A stretch of DNA of 64,000 nucleotides from Gemmatimonadota bacterium (GTDB taxonomy: Bacteria > Gemmatimonadota > Gemmatimonadetes > Longimicrobiales > Gaopeijiaceae): contig JAWKQO010000004.1 in the NCBI GenBank assembly GCA_041390105.1, positions 124,001 through 188,000 of the forward strand. The letters are read 5' to 3'. This document shows positions 26,367 to 38,300 of the stretch, piece after piece (position 1 is the first letter of the stretch; every line of letters starts with the position of its first letter). Made by a program: the position numbers and the translations under genes. Below the pieces are notes generated by a model. That model was not told the origin of the DNA. It did not search any database and saw nothing but the letters and a program-made list of their open reading frames with translations.

Positions 26367-27284
26367 CTACGCGTTGCCGAAGAGAGGGAGGTCGGACACG
26401 TCGGAGGGACGGGTCCCCATACGGTCCGAGGCCGGTGCCGCAATCGGTGCCACGGTGGCGAGCCCGGTGCGGGTGCCCTCCAGCACGACGAGGGTCAACA
26501 GCTTCTCACGGGCGAGCAACCGGTGCAGGCGAGATCCCTCTCCCCAGACGCCCAGCGCGCCGCGGAGCCCCCACCGCTTGAACGCCCGCCGCGACACGTC
26601 GATGCGCTCGCGCCAGGAGAGCCGGACGGCCAGATCGGGGAAGGGCTCGACCGCTTCGCTTCGCAGCGCCGTCCGTCCGTCGGACCAGTCCTCCGCGTGG
26701 ATCGACTCGATCCCGGCGTCGGACAACACGCGCTTCCACTCCACGAGAGCGAGAGGAGAGAACCCGAGCAGTCGTTCGATGCGACGGCGTCGGGCGGGAG
26801 CCACGGGCGCGGTCCACGCCAGCTGAATCAGTACCACGCTGCCACCCGGCCGCGTCACTCGCGCGATCTCGGCCACCGCATCCTCGGGGCGTGACCCCGC
26901 CGTGGTGCCGAGCCCTCCGATGCTGACGTCGAAGATGCCGTCCCGATACGGGAGGGCGTCCATGGGGGCGACCTGAACGTGCATGCGGTCTGCCAGCCCC
27001 GCCTCGCGGGCCCGTGCTTCCGCCCGCTCCACTGCGTGGGTGTCGACGTCCACGCCCGAGCCGTGGACGCCGAAGGTCTCCACCAGGAACTGGAGCCCGA
27101 ACGCCGTTCCGCAGCCCACGTCCAACACGTCCTGGCCGGACGTCAGGCCCGCCAGCAGCGCGGCGTGGCGATACAGGGCTGCGCCGCCCGGAGGTCCCAC
27201 CTCACGGGCGGCCAACCCGATCAGATCGCGGGCGGACGGCCCGGCCGGGATCTCCCGGCCGTTCGGGTCGAGACTGGAGGACAT
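26367..27284 (-). CDS. Class I SAM-dependent methyltransferase
   Basis: The protein is 305 aa. The SAM motif I is VLDVGCGTAFG, with the acidic motif GSGVDVD and the post-motif DALPYRDGIFDVSIGG of the UbiE/Methyltransf_11 type. The C-terminal extension of about 90 residues is Arg-rich and less conserved. It is 8 nt upstream of the M24 peptidase gene on the same strand. The substrate is unknown. Confidence 0.82.
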   Translation of the reverse strand: MSSSLDPNGREIPAGPSARDLIGLAAREVGPPGGAALYRHAALLAGLTSGQDVLDVGCGTAFGLQFLVETFGVHGSGVDVDTHAVERAEARAREAGLADRMHVQVAPMDALPYRDGIFDVSIGGLGTTAGSRPEDAVAEIARVTRPGGSVVLIQLAWTAPVAPARRRRIERLLGFSPLALVEWKRVLSDAGIESIHAEDWSDGRTALRSEAVEPFPDLAVRLSWRERIDVSRRAFKRWGLRGALGVWGEGSRLHRLLAREKLLTLVVLEGTRTGLATVAPIAAPASDRMGTRPSDVSDLPLFGNA

Positions 27285-27316
27285 TCGGGAAATCTACGGG
27301 TCCCGGAGTCGCCGGG

Positions 27317-27820
27317 TCAATAAACCTCGAAGGTGTCCCGCTCCGCCTTTTCCAGCTGCGCGAGCGCCTCCTGCACCCGGCGCTCCTCCTCTTCGTCCAA
27401 CTCCGGCAACTGCTCGGGGTTCCGGTCCCGCAGGTGCCGAAGCACCAGCGCGACGATGAGCAGCCCGCTGAGGAGGGCGAAGGGTGGGATGATCCAAGCG
27501 AGAAGCCCCTGACCCCGGCTCTTGGGGTAGGCACGGTACTCCTCCCCGATCTGGGCGAGCACGGCCTCCACGATGGAGTCGGCCGGCTCCCCACGAGCCG
27601 CGCGCGCTCCGATGGAGTCCCGCAACACGGCCGCCTGGGGTGAGGGACAGACCTCGAGCATCAACCCGGGGCAGTACGGCGAGCGGATCCGGCCGATGGC
27701 GCGGTCCGCCACGTCCGGGTTCGGGCGGGCCACCTGCGCTTCGGGCGCTTGCGCGAGCGCCGGCGAGGCCACGGCCACCCAGGCCAACAGTGTCAGCAGG
27801 ACCCTGCTTCTCCGCGTCAT
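27317..27820 (-). CDS. CcmH-like cytochrome c biogenesis protein with atypical cysteine motif
   Basis: The protein is 167 aa: signal peptide (ending ALAQ), a short periplasmic helical domain, one TM segment (about 106-128) and a Glu-rich tail. The usual CcmH motif LRCxxC is here IRSPYCPGLMLEVC: the first Cys is replaced by Ser and a second Cys sits eight residues after the retained one. The helical three-helix pattern after it matches CcmH. Other heme-maturation genes are not nearby. The start overlaps the stop of the deacetylase-fold gene by 4 bp. Confidence 0.7.
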   Translation of the reverse strand: MTRRSRVLLTLLAWVAVASPALAQAPEAQVARPNPDVADRAIGRIRSPYCPGLMLEVCPSPQAAVLRDSIGARAARGEPADSIVEAVLAQIGEEYRAYPKSRGQGLLAWIIPPFALLSGLLIVALVLRHLRDRNPEQLPELDEEEERRVQEALAQLEKAERDTFEVY

Positions 27821-28815
27821 TCTCGGCTTCCTCCAGGTGCGGACCGCGCGGCCAACGCGCGCAGCACTGCGACTGCGCCGGCTCCGGTGCGGGCGGGATC
27901 GTAACCGCCTTCCAGCAGCGCCACCACCCTACCCTCGCACCAGTCGCCCGCCCGGTCCAGAAGCGAGCGCGTCATCTCATACAGGTCGACCGGCTCCAGG
28001 TTCAGATCCCCCAGGGGATCACCTCGCATACAGTCGAACCCGGCGGAGACCAGTACGAAGTCCGGTTGGAAGCGCTCCCCGATGCTGTCGAGGGCCCGCT
28101 CCCACGCCAGGCGATGCTCCGCCGCCGAGGTGCCGGGCGCCAGGGGCACGTTGAGCGTGGTGCCCTCTCCCGCTCCCCGTCCCCGCTCGTGCGCGGCGCC
28201 GCTGCCGGGCCAGTGCGGAAACTGATGCAACGAACAGAAGAAGACGCTGCCGTCTTCGTAGAAGATGTCCTGGGTGCCGTTCCCGTGGTGCACGTCCCAG
28301 TCCAGGATCAGTACACGCTCCGCATGCCCGTGCTCCTGGAGCCAGCGGGCCGTGATCGCCACGGAGTTGAAGAGGCAGAACCCCATGGCCCGACTCGGGG
28401 TGGCGTGATGCCCCGGCGGGCGCGCCGCCACGAACGCGCCGCTCAGTGCGCTGCGCGCAACCGCGTGCGCGGCTTCGATGGCGCAGCCGGCGCTGCCCAG
28501 TGCAGCCTCCCAGGAGGCCTCCGAGACCCGTGTGTCCGGGTCCAGGGAGACGAGGGTCTGCTCGATCCGCGCCCGCTCACAGGCCGCACGTACGCGATCG
28601 ACGTGCGGCTGCGCGTGCACACGCAGAAGGTCGGCCACCGTGGCCAGGCTGCCTTCGCGCTGCTCCACGTGTCCATGCAACTCGAGGAGATCACGACCCA
28701 CCGTCGACGCCAGGGCCCGCAGGCGACCCTGGTGCTCTGGGTGCCCCCAACCGGTGTCATGCAGGGCCGAGGCCGGGTGGAGGTAGAACCCGGTGGGCTG
28801 CGCACCGGCGCTCAT
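27817..28815 (-). CDS. Histone deacetylase-family (arginase-fold) zinc amidohydrolase
   Basis: The protein is 332 aa from ATG 28815 (a TTG four codons earlier is less likely). It has the class II-like motifs RPPGHHA (tandem catalytic His), LILDWDVHHGNGTQ (zinc Asp and His), SAGFD (zinc Asp) and LEGGYD with the transition-state Tyr. Bacterial members deacetylate polyamines, acetoin-pathway enzymes or unknown amides. It lies 20 bp after carB and overlaps the CcmH-like gene by 4 bp, so it is likely co-transcribed with both. Confidence 0.9.
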   Translation of the reverse strand: MSAGAQPTGFYLHPASALHDTGWGHPEHQGRLRALASTVGRDLLELHGHVEQREGSLATVADLLRVHAQPHVDRVRAACERARIEQTLVSLDPDTRVSEASWEAALGSAGCAIEAAHAVARSALSGAFVAARPPGHHATPSRAMGFCLFNSVAITARWLQEHGHAERVLILDWDVHHGNGTQDIFYEDGSVFFCSLHQFPHWPGSGAAHERGRGAGEGTTLNVPLAPGTSAAEHRLAWERALDSIGERFQPDFVLVSAGFDCMRGDPLGDLNLEPVDLYEMTRSLLDRAGDWCEGRVVALLEGGYDPARTGAGAVAVLRALAARSAPGGSRE

Positions 28816-28835
28816 GGGTCCTGGCAAGTCTACGA

Positions 28836-32081
<3,246 letters not shown>

Positions 32082-32167
32082 GGTCCCCGCGGGTAAAAAG
32101 TCGGCCTAAACTAACGGAGGAGGCAGGGGGGGCAAGGCGCGGTCCGCGGGGAGGGGAATGCCTGCTG

Positions 32168-32599
32168 CTACTCCTCACGCTGCACCAGCATCCGGATCCC
32201 GCCCGTCCCCGCCAGGGGTCGGTTCTGGACGTCCACTGCCTGGATCAGGACCCCGACCGGAAGCGGTGCGCGTCGGTCCACCACGGGAATGCGGAAGGAG
32301 GGGGGCTCCCCGGTCCGGGACGTGACCACCACACGCCACCCTCCCCCCGGGAGCTCGAATCCGACGGCTCGCGACGCGCCCGCTCCCTCGACACCGAGGA
32401 TGCCTTCGCCGGTAAGCTCGACCAGGGCCGCACCGACCTCGACGCCTTGGGACTCGAACGAGACGCGCACATGCCCTGGGCCCGCGACTTCTTCCCCGCA
32501 CCCCGACGTCCCCCAGCCCAGGAGAACGATGCCGACGAGGCACCCGATCACCTCGGTCGCGCGGCGGCGCCACCCATTCGACACGACAGGAACCGTCAT
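32168..32599 (-). CDS. Hypothetical lipoprotein
   Basis: The protein is 143 aa. The signal ends in a lipobox-like GTSGC. The mature part is short beta-rich sequence (VRVSFESQGVEVGAALVELT, PGGGWRVVVTSRTG), perhaps an Ig-like fold. The ATG overlaps the TGA of the M6 protease gene (ATGA), so it is translationally coupled and may work with that secreted protease. No family recognised. Confidence 0.65.
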   Translation of the reverse strand: MTVPVVSNGWRRRATEVIGCLVGIVLLGWGTSGCGEEVAGPGHVRVSFESQGVEVGAALVELTGEGILGVEGAGASRAVGFELPGGGWRVVVTSRTGEPPSFRIPVVDRRAPLPVGVLIQAVDVQNRPLAGTGGIRMLVQREE

Positions 32600-35100
32600 C
32601 GTGGGCGCCCCGGACCGACTTTGGTCGAGCCCACGAGTACGCGCAGCACTTCGCGCTCCTGAGAGCTCAGGGGCAGGTCCGGGTTCGCCACGACGAAGGC
32701 GCGCAGGTCACCCAGGTCGTAGACGCCGTTCCGGTTCCCGCTGCGGTCCAGGTACTCACGCTCCACGGGGTCCGGCTCCTGTCCGCTCAGGAGGAACGGT
32801 CCGGCGAGCCGGTCCAGCCCCAGCTCCGGTGCCGCCACCTGCAGCGTCAGGGGGACGGTGGCCGCCAGTCCGAGGGCATCCTCGACCTGCATGGTGAGCG
32901 GGAAGGTCCCCGAGACCAGCGCGGCCCCTCGGATCGCGCCGGCCGGATCCACGCGAAGACCTGCCGGCAGGACCCCACTGGTCTGCCTCCAGCGCACCGG
33001 CAGGTTGGCGTTGGCGACGTCCATCACCACCTCCACCTCCCGGGCCGCGGTCAGCTCGATCGGTGCGGGGGGCACGGTGGCCACGAAGGTGACGTCGAAG
33101 CGGGCTTCTGCGTTGAGCGGGCCATCGACGCGGCGCACGGCAGGGTTGGGCTGGCCCGCGAGATCACCCGCCCACTCCCGAAACGCGAAGCCGGTGTGCG
33201 CGCGAGCCTCGATCGAGACCTCGGTGCCTTCCGCCACCCACCCGTCGGCAGCGGAGGGTGAGATCAGCAGGTCGGCGGGGTCGACGCCGGACTGGTTGCT
33301 GCTCTTCGCGATCGCCACCTCGTACTCGGTACCACCATAGCGAGCCGTCAGTGTGCTGTCGGCCAGGCCCGTCACGAAGGTGCGAACGCGGGGGGCACCA
33401 TCGTCCCACCCCAGGAAGCCGGTGCGGACCCCCGCGGCGAGCGGCTCCCCAGGTTCTGCGGCGAAGGTGTGCTCCTGGAACGGAGCAGACGAAAGGATCA
33501 TCTGCGGAGCGCCGGGCGCCGCGCCGTCCACCGCGACCAGACCGGCCGCTCCGGCGGTCCCGGCCGTCCGCACCGTGAGCGTCTGGTAGCGGGTCCAGAG
33601 CGCAAAACGGACCGTGCCGCCGACTTCCTGGATGTCGAGAAAGGTGACCCCCATCGGGGTCCCGTCCCCGGTTCGCGTGGCCGGCAGGGATCCAGCGTGC
33701 AGGACGTGCGCGGCCGCTGCGCCCGGGAAGGGGTCTCCGGCATCGCCCCTGCCCCCGCCGGGCAGCGTCAACTGAGCTCGGCCATCCGCTTCCAGCAGAC
33801 GCACGCCCCTGCGATTCACGTTCGAGTTGACGGTGTTGGAGAGCCAGCGGCCGGAGAGTTCCGCCTCGTCCACAGCCCAGACCAGCAGGCCGCCCCGTTC
33901 CATGTTGTCGTCGAACCCCAACGGCTGTCGGTTTTCGAGCAGCAGGTAGTCACCGCTGCCGGTTCCGGACGGGACGCGCAGGACCTGCCGGCTGGTCTCT
34001 ACCGGCTGGAGCGCTCGCACGCCGAGCGCTGCACCCGGGGGCAGATCCACCGGCGTGAGCCAACCCAGCGCAAGCTTCGACCAGGCGCTCAGGTGACAGG
34101 GCCGAGCCGGATTGAATGGGCCCGGACAACCCCAGGAGCCGGACCCCATGAGTCCCCACTGGCCGATCCCGGCGTGCGCGGCGGTCCCGACCGCGTACAG
34201 ATCGGGGAGGCCGAACCCGTGCGCGAGCTCATGCGCGTAGACGCCGATCTCATTGATGGTGGTTCCCGCGCATGACAGCACCGGCTGGATGGTGTAGTCA
34301 TCGACCCGGATCACGCCACCGCCCGCCGCAGGCGTCAGCGTCTGGAAGGGCCCGGCCCCCTGCGCCGCCAGGGTCCATCGGTGCGACCAGATCTGATCGG
34401 AGCGCTCGTTGCCACTGCATTCTGCTCCGCTGGTCGGGTGCATCACCGTAAGCACGTCGACGAACCCGTCGTCGTCTCCCGAGTTGGGAATCCCGTCGGG
34501 ACCATCGTTGTCGAATGCGCCCCAGTCCACCCCGGCGCCATCGAGGATCCCCACGAGCTCGGCGATGAACGCACCCACCTTCGCCTGGAAGCCCAAGCCG
34601 CTCGAGCCACCCGCCACCTGAGCGCCGGTGAGCTGGCTCCGCATCCACGGGAGCGCCACGCCCTGCATCTCCACGAGACCGCCGGACATCTCGCGGTAGA
34701 ACTCGCGGATGGTCCCCGTGGGATTGGGTCCGTCGAAGAAGTGCGTCTGGACCTCGGCCGGCGTGAAGGGTCCCTGACCCGGCGTGTCGGCAAAGAGTCC
34801 AAGCACTACGGGGAATACGAAGTTTCCCTGCACGGCTCCGCTGCGGGGCCCCAGCGGCACCTCGCTCCTGCGGAGCGGACCGCCCAGCGCGCTGCGCACC
34901 TCGGAGGTCCGAGCCCGAAAGGCCCGCGCGAACTCGAACGCGTCCCGTTGAGAACGGAGGCGTTCGTAGTAGCCCGCTGGTGGCCGGGTCCCGTAGACGC
35001 TGCCCAACAACTCCACGTCCTGGGCCCGCAGGCCCGCCACCGGCGATCCTCCGAGGAAGACCAGAACCAAGGCCAAGCGCCGCAGCATGCTCCGCTTCAT
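32596..35100 (-). CDS. Secreted M6-family (immune inhibitor A-like) metalloprotease
   Basis: The protein is 834 aa with a signal peptide (ending GLRAQ). The catalytic motif HELAHGFGLPD gives zinc ligands His290 and His294, the catalytic Glu291 and Asp300. Acidic loops such as FDNDGPDGIPNSGDDDG look like calcium sites. After the catalytic domain come beta-sandwich modules, a bacterial-repeat-like FREWAGDLAG segment, a putative Ig domain (LPVRWRQTSGVLPAGL) and a dockerin-like C-terminal half-motif DRSGNRNGVYDLGDL. It is an extracellular protease, with the small lipoprotein gene coupled downstream. Confidence 0.87.
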   Translation of the reverse strand: MKRSMLRRLALVLVFLGGSPVAGLRAQDVELLGSVYGTRPPAGYYERLRSQRDAFEFARAFRARTSEVRSALGGPLRRSEVPLGPRSGAVQGNFVFPVVLGLFADTPGQGPFTPAEVQTHFFDGPNPTGTIREFYREMSGGLVEMQGVALPWMRSQLTGAQVAGGSSGLGFQAKVGAFIAELVGILDGAGVDWGAFDNDGPDGIPNSGDDDGFVDVLTVMHPTSGAECSGNERSDQIWSHRWTLAAQGAGPFQTLTPAAGGGVIRVDDYTIQPVLSCAGTTINEIGVYAHELAHGFGLPDLYAVGTAAHAGIGQWGLMGSGSWGCPGPFNPARPCHLSAWSKLALGWLTPVDLPPGAALGVRALQPVETSRQVLRVPSGTGSGDYLLLENRQPLGFDDNMERGGLLVWAVDEAELSGRWLSNTVNSNVNRRGVRLLEADGRAQLTLPGGGRGDAGDPFPGAAAAHVLHAGSLPATRTGDGTPMGVTFLDIQEVGGTVRFALWTRYQTLTVRTAGTAGAAGLVAVDGAAPGAPQMILSSAPFQEHTFAAEPGEPLAAGVRTGFLGWDDGAPRVRTFVTGLADSTLTARYGGTEYEVAIAKSSNQSGVDPADLLISPSAADGWVAEGTEVSIEARAHTGFAFREWAGDLAGQPNPAVRRVDGPLNAEARFDVTFVATVPPAPIELTAAREVEVVMDVANANLPVRWRQTSGVLPAGLRVDPAGAIRGAALVSGTFPLTMQVEDALGLAATVPLTLQVAAPELGLDRLAGPFLLSGQEPDPVEREYLDRSGNRNGVYDLGDLRAFVVANPDLPLSSQEREVLRVLVGSTKVGPGRPR

Positions 35101-35111
35101 GCGAGGTCCGC

Positions 35112-35687
35112 TCAGGCTCGCGTCAGATCCTGCGCCCGGATCCCCAGGTCGGCCGCTACCGTCTTGAGCCCATCGATCACATTCTGGATGTGTTCGCTGC
35201 GCTCCATTCCGATCAACTCCATCCCGCGCGCCACCTCCTCCCGACTGACCCCGGCGGCAAAGGCCTTGTCCTTGAGCTTCTTGACCACCGACTTGGGGGT
35301 CAGATCATCGATGCCGTTGGGGCGCACCAGGCAGCATGCGTACACCAGCCCGGACAGTTCGTCACACGCGCACAGCACCTTCTGCAGGTCCGTGACCGGC
35401 TCCACGTCCGAGCGATCCGGATAGGCGTGCGCCAGCACCGCGTCGATCACCTCCTCGGGATACCCGTCGGCCCGCAGTTGGATCACACCGCGGTGGGGGT
35501 GCTCGTCCGGGTACTTCTCCCAGTCGAGGTCGTGGAGGAGTCCGGCGAGGCCCCAGAGCTCTTCATCCGCCCCGTATCTGCGCGCATACCAGCGAACCGC
35601 GGCCTCTACGGCCAGCATGTGCTTGCGCAGTCCGGCGTCGTCCACCCACGACTGCATCAGCTTGAGCGCCTCATCCCGCGTCGGCAT
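35112..35687 (-). CDS. HD-domain hydrolase
   Basis: The protein is 191 aa. The HD metal site is LAGLLHDLDWEKYPDEHPHRG, with the early His in LRKHMLAVEAAVRWY and the later Asp in LCACDELSGL. The family (HDIG) hydrolyses phosphate esters of nucleotides, but the substrate cannot be set from sequence. It lies 11 bp upstream of the M6 protease gene on the same strand. Confidence 0.83.
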   Translation of the reverse strand: MPTRDEALKLMQSWVDDAGLRKHMLAVEAAVRWYARRYGADEELWGLAGLLHDLDWEKYPDEHPHRGVIQLRADGYPEEVIDAVLAHAYPDRSDVEPVTDLQKVLCACDELSGLVYACCLVRPNGIDDLTPKSVVKKLKDKAFAAGVSREEVARGMELIGMERSEHIQNVIDGLKTVAADLGIRAQDLTRA

Positions 35688-35747
35688 GTCCTTCCTCGAA
35701 TCCAGGGTTTGGGGCAGCGCGCCCCTTCGGGTCCGCGCTCGCGTCCG

Positions 35748-36398
35748 TCAAAGCTGAGCCGAAGGGCACAAATCCGCGACGACGCAGTCCCGGCAGCGGG
35801 GGCGTCGGGCGATGCAGACCTGACGGCCGTGGAAGATGAGCAGGTGAGATAGCATCGTCCACCGCTCCGTGGGGAACAGCTCCATCAGATCCCGCTCGAT
35901 CTTCACGGCATCCGAGTGCGCGGTGAGCCTCAGCAGCCGGGCGAGCCGGGTCACGTGCGTGTCGACGACCACACCCTCGTTGATCCCGAAAGCGTTTCCC
36001 AGGATCACGTTCGCCGTCTTGCGCCCGATCCCCGGCAACTTCACCAACTCCTCGAGCGAGCGCGGCAGCTCACCCCCGTGTTCCGACACGACCGCGTCGG
36101 CCATCCCGATCAGGCTCTTGGCCTTGTTGCGGAAGAAGCCGGTGGAGCGGACGATCTCCTCGACCTCCTCCTGCTTGGCTGCCGCCAGATCCTCCGCCGT
36201 CGGATAGCGGCGAAACAGAGTCGGGGTGACCATGTTGACGCGCTCGTCGGTGCACTGGGCAGACAAGATGGTAGCGGCCGCGAGCTCGTAGGCGTCCCCG
36301 TGGTCCAAGGCGCAATGGGCGTCCGGGTACTCCTCCAGAAGTCGGTCGTAGATGGTATTCGCGCGCTGGCGCCGCGCTCGCTTCGATTCCCGTGGCAT
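35748..36398 (-). CDS. nth: Endonuclease III (DNA glycosylase/AP lyase)
   Basis: The protein is 216 aa from ATG 36398 (GAGGAAAG upstream); the longer frame to 36647 lies in the next gene. The helix-hairpin-helix is LPGIGRKTAN, preceded by the catalytic Lys120. The catalytic Asp146 is in VVDTHVTR. The 4Fe-4S cluster cysteines are 195, 202, 205 and 211 (C-x6-C-x2-C-x5-C). It removes oxidised pyrimidines in base excision repair. Confidence 0.95.
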   Translation of the reverse strand: MPRESKRARRQRANTIYDRLLEEYPDAHCALDHGDAYELAAATILSAQCTDERVNMVTPTLFRRYPTAEDLAAAKQEEVEEIVRSTGFFRNKAKSLIGMADAVVSEHGGELPRSLEELVKLPGIGRKTANVILGNAFGINEGVVVDTHVTRLARLLRLTAHSDAVKIERDLMELFPTERWTMLSHLLIFHGRQVCIARRPRCRDCVVADLCPSAQL

Positions 36399-36477
36399 GG
36401 CTTTCCTCGAGTGGGTCGGACAGGCTCGGACGTTGGCGCGGACCCCGAAGGACGCAGGCCCGCCGCGGCCCACCGCC

Positions 36478-37248
36478 TCAGCCGACCCGACGATAGGGGA
36501 GCCGGGACGGTCTCGGCACCCCCTCCGACGGCGGATGCAGGAGCGCGGACAGCGACTCGGGGTTGGCGTGGAGCCAACCGTGCACCAGTGCCAGCAACGC
36601 ATGGACATCGCCGGCGGTATCCAGCGACAACAGCCCGGCCTCCTCACCGCCGGGTAACGTGCTCCCGAAGCGGGGGCCTGCGGCCGCAGTCCCGGCCTCC
36701 ACGGCGGCCTGCGCGTCGTCCAGCGCGAGCGGGGGTGCGACCACGATGCCCAGCCCGGGCCTGCCCTCGCGCATCCCGGACGCTACGAGCGCTCCGACCT
36801 CGCGACCGCGCACCTCCCAGTAGATCCCGTCGACCGGCTCCGCCGGGCCGTCCGGATCGGGCCGAACCCAGAAGAGGCCCCGAGGCAGCTGGAGATGGCC
36901 CGCCTCGGCCAGGGGTGCGGCGGGAAGGGCCGGACCTCGTTCCGCCAGTCGTCTGGTGATCCGCTCGGAGATCAGCAGCGGTCCCTCCGAAGCGGCCCAG
37001 GCGCGAAAGCAGTACCAGACCAAGGCGCCATACGCATAGGCAAACTCCGGGGCAGCGTCCGGCGGCTGCACTTCGTCCAGGATGCGGGCGACCTCGGTGA
37101 GCCCCGCGAAGCGCAGGGGGTCGGCGAGCGGGACGGCGCGCGCGTGCGCCTCGCGGCGGATCGCTTCGAAGCGATCCGTGACGTCTACCCCCTCGGGAAC
37201 CAGCAATTCTGTGGGCGTCCGTCGCAACCACGCGTCGTGGAAGTCCAC
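36478..37248 (-). CDS. Hypothetical protein
   Basis: The protein is 256 aa from GTG 37248-37246, sharing one base with the TAG of the upstream zincin gene and with GGAGA 9 nt before it. An in-frame ORF start at 37266 lies inside that gene. The sequence is helical in the N-terminal half (YAYGALVWYCFRAWA) and mixed afterwards, with QLPRGLFWVRPDP and IYWEVRGREVG. No recognised domain, signal peptide or TM segment. Coupling suggests it is made with the zincin-like protein. Confidence 0.6.
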   Translation of the reverse strand: MDFHDAWLRRTPTELLVPEGVDVTDRFEAIRREAHARAVPLADPLRFAGLTEVARILDEVQPPDAAPEFAYAYGALVWYCFRAWAASEGPLLISERITRRLAERGPALPAAPLAEAGHLQLPRGLFWVRPDPDGPAEPVDGIYWEVRGREVGALVASGMREGRPGLGIVVAPPLALDDAQAAVEAGTAAAGPRFGSTLPGGEEAGLLSLDTAGDVHALLALVHGWLHANPESLSALLHPPSEGVPRPSRLPYRRVG

Positions 37249-37973
37249 TAGGGCTCGTCTCCGCACGGCTGGGCTGTCACAATCGTCTCTCCCTTGGTGG
37301 GCTCTCCCCGCCCGAGCGCCGCGCCCAGACGTTCCCGCCAGCGTCTACGCCGGACGAGGACGATCTGCACCTGCGACAGCTGCTCGGGCGTACCCTCCAC
37401 GATCAGGAAATGGAGATCGGCCGGTCGCTCGGGTACGTCGACGCTCCAGCAGCGACCTCCATGCTCGAAGTGTAGCGTCCGGGGAGGCGTCGTCTCCCAC
37501 GCGCTCTCGAGGAACCACTGATCCTCGAAACGGAATCCGCCCTCCTCGGCCGGCTCACCACTCCGGTAGTACCACGGATCGAAGGGCTCTCCGTCCAAGC
37601 GGGCGAAATGCTGATCCATGGCATAGTCGACACCGCCCAGGCCATCGTCGCTGGCGAGGGACTCGAGGTGGTGCTTGAGCTCATGGGTCAGGGTCTCCCA
37701 CAGCTCCCCCTCCCAGTCGAAGGCAGGGTCCGACTCCGCCAGTCGGCGAAAGGATCCCCAGTACAGCACGACCAGCGAACGCACCGTCTCGGCACTATCG
37801 AAGCCGGACGGATAGCTTTCGGTCAGACACTCGCCGAGCGTGAAGACGTCGGGTCGCTCGGGGTGGGGTTGCGCCTCCCGGGACACAACGAGTCCGTCGA
37901 TCCCTTCGCGGTAGGCCTCCGGGATCTGTCCGAACGCTTCGCGGGCCAGGTGCTCGAACGCTTCGAATCGCAA
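37248..37973 (-). CDS. Zincin-like metallopeptidase family protein
   Basis: The protein is 241 aa with no signal peptide, so probably cytoplasmic. The zinc motif is THELKHHLES (HExxH). The N-terminus (FEHLAREAFGQIPEAYREGI, then a VLYWGSFRRL strand) matches the small bacterial Zincin_1 layout, extended here by a C-terminal beta-rich region of about 100 residues. The next gene is coupled to it. A regulatory or housekeeping peptidase role is inference. Confidence 0.72.
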   Translation of the reverse strand: MRFEAFEHLAREAFGQIPEAYREGIDGLVVSREAQPHPERPDVFTLGECLTESYPSGFDSAETVRSLVVLYWGSFRRLAESDPAFDWEGELWETLTHELKHHLESLASDDGLGGVDYAMDQHFARLDGEPFDPWYYRSGEPAEEGGFRFEDQWFLESAWETTPPRTLHFEHGGRCWSVDVPERPADLHFLIVEGTPEQLSQVQIVLVRRRRWRERLGAALGRGEPTKGETIVTAQPCGDEP

Positions 37974-38300
37974 GCAGGATCTCCGCCCCGGGGGACCGTC
38001 GACCGGCGAGCACCTCCCCCAGGGAAGGCCACGAGCTCACCGAGGCGAAAGATCGGCCCTCCCAGCACGCGCGCAACGCCGGGCGCCCCTCGGAGCCCCC
38101 CCGGGGACCGTCGTGACCCGGCCGAGGTCGGGCGCCCACCCGACCCCGCTCCGGTCCCCAGCGCCCTCGCCCGCGGAACGAGCCATCCGCGCGAAACCCG
38201 CCTTCTCGTCCACCGTAGTCTTCTCAAGCAACACTGTGGACATCCGGTGACTCCAATGGAGGGAGTTGCCGGTGCTTCGTGTCTTCTGCCGCTACGGATC
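37974..38300. other. 327-bp divergent region before the M16 peptidase gene
   Basis: This region separates the zincin-like gene (minus) from the M16 gene (plus). It contains no supported gene. The long plus-strand open frame through it lacks a plausible start, and the signal peptide of the M16 protein begins at 38301. The segment around 38214-38250 is less GC-rich and may carry the M16 promoter. Confidence 0.5.

Noticed and set aside
37608..38300. N-terminal extension of the M16 peptidase
   Set aside because: The signal peptide begins at 38301 and the upstream part is antisense to the zincin-like gene.
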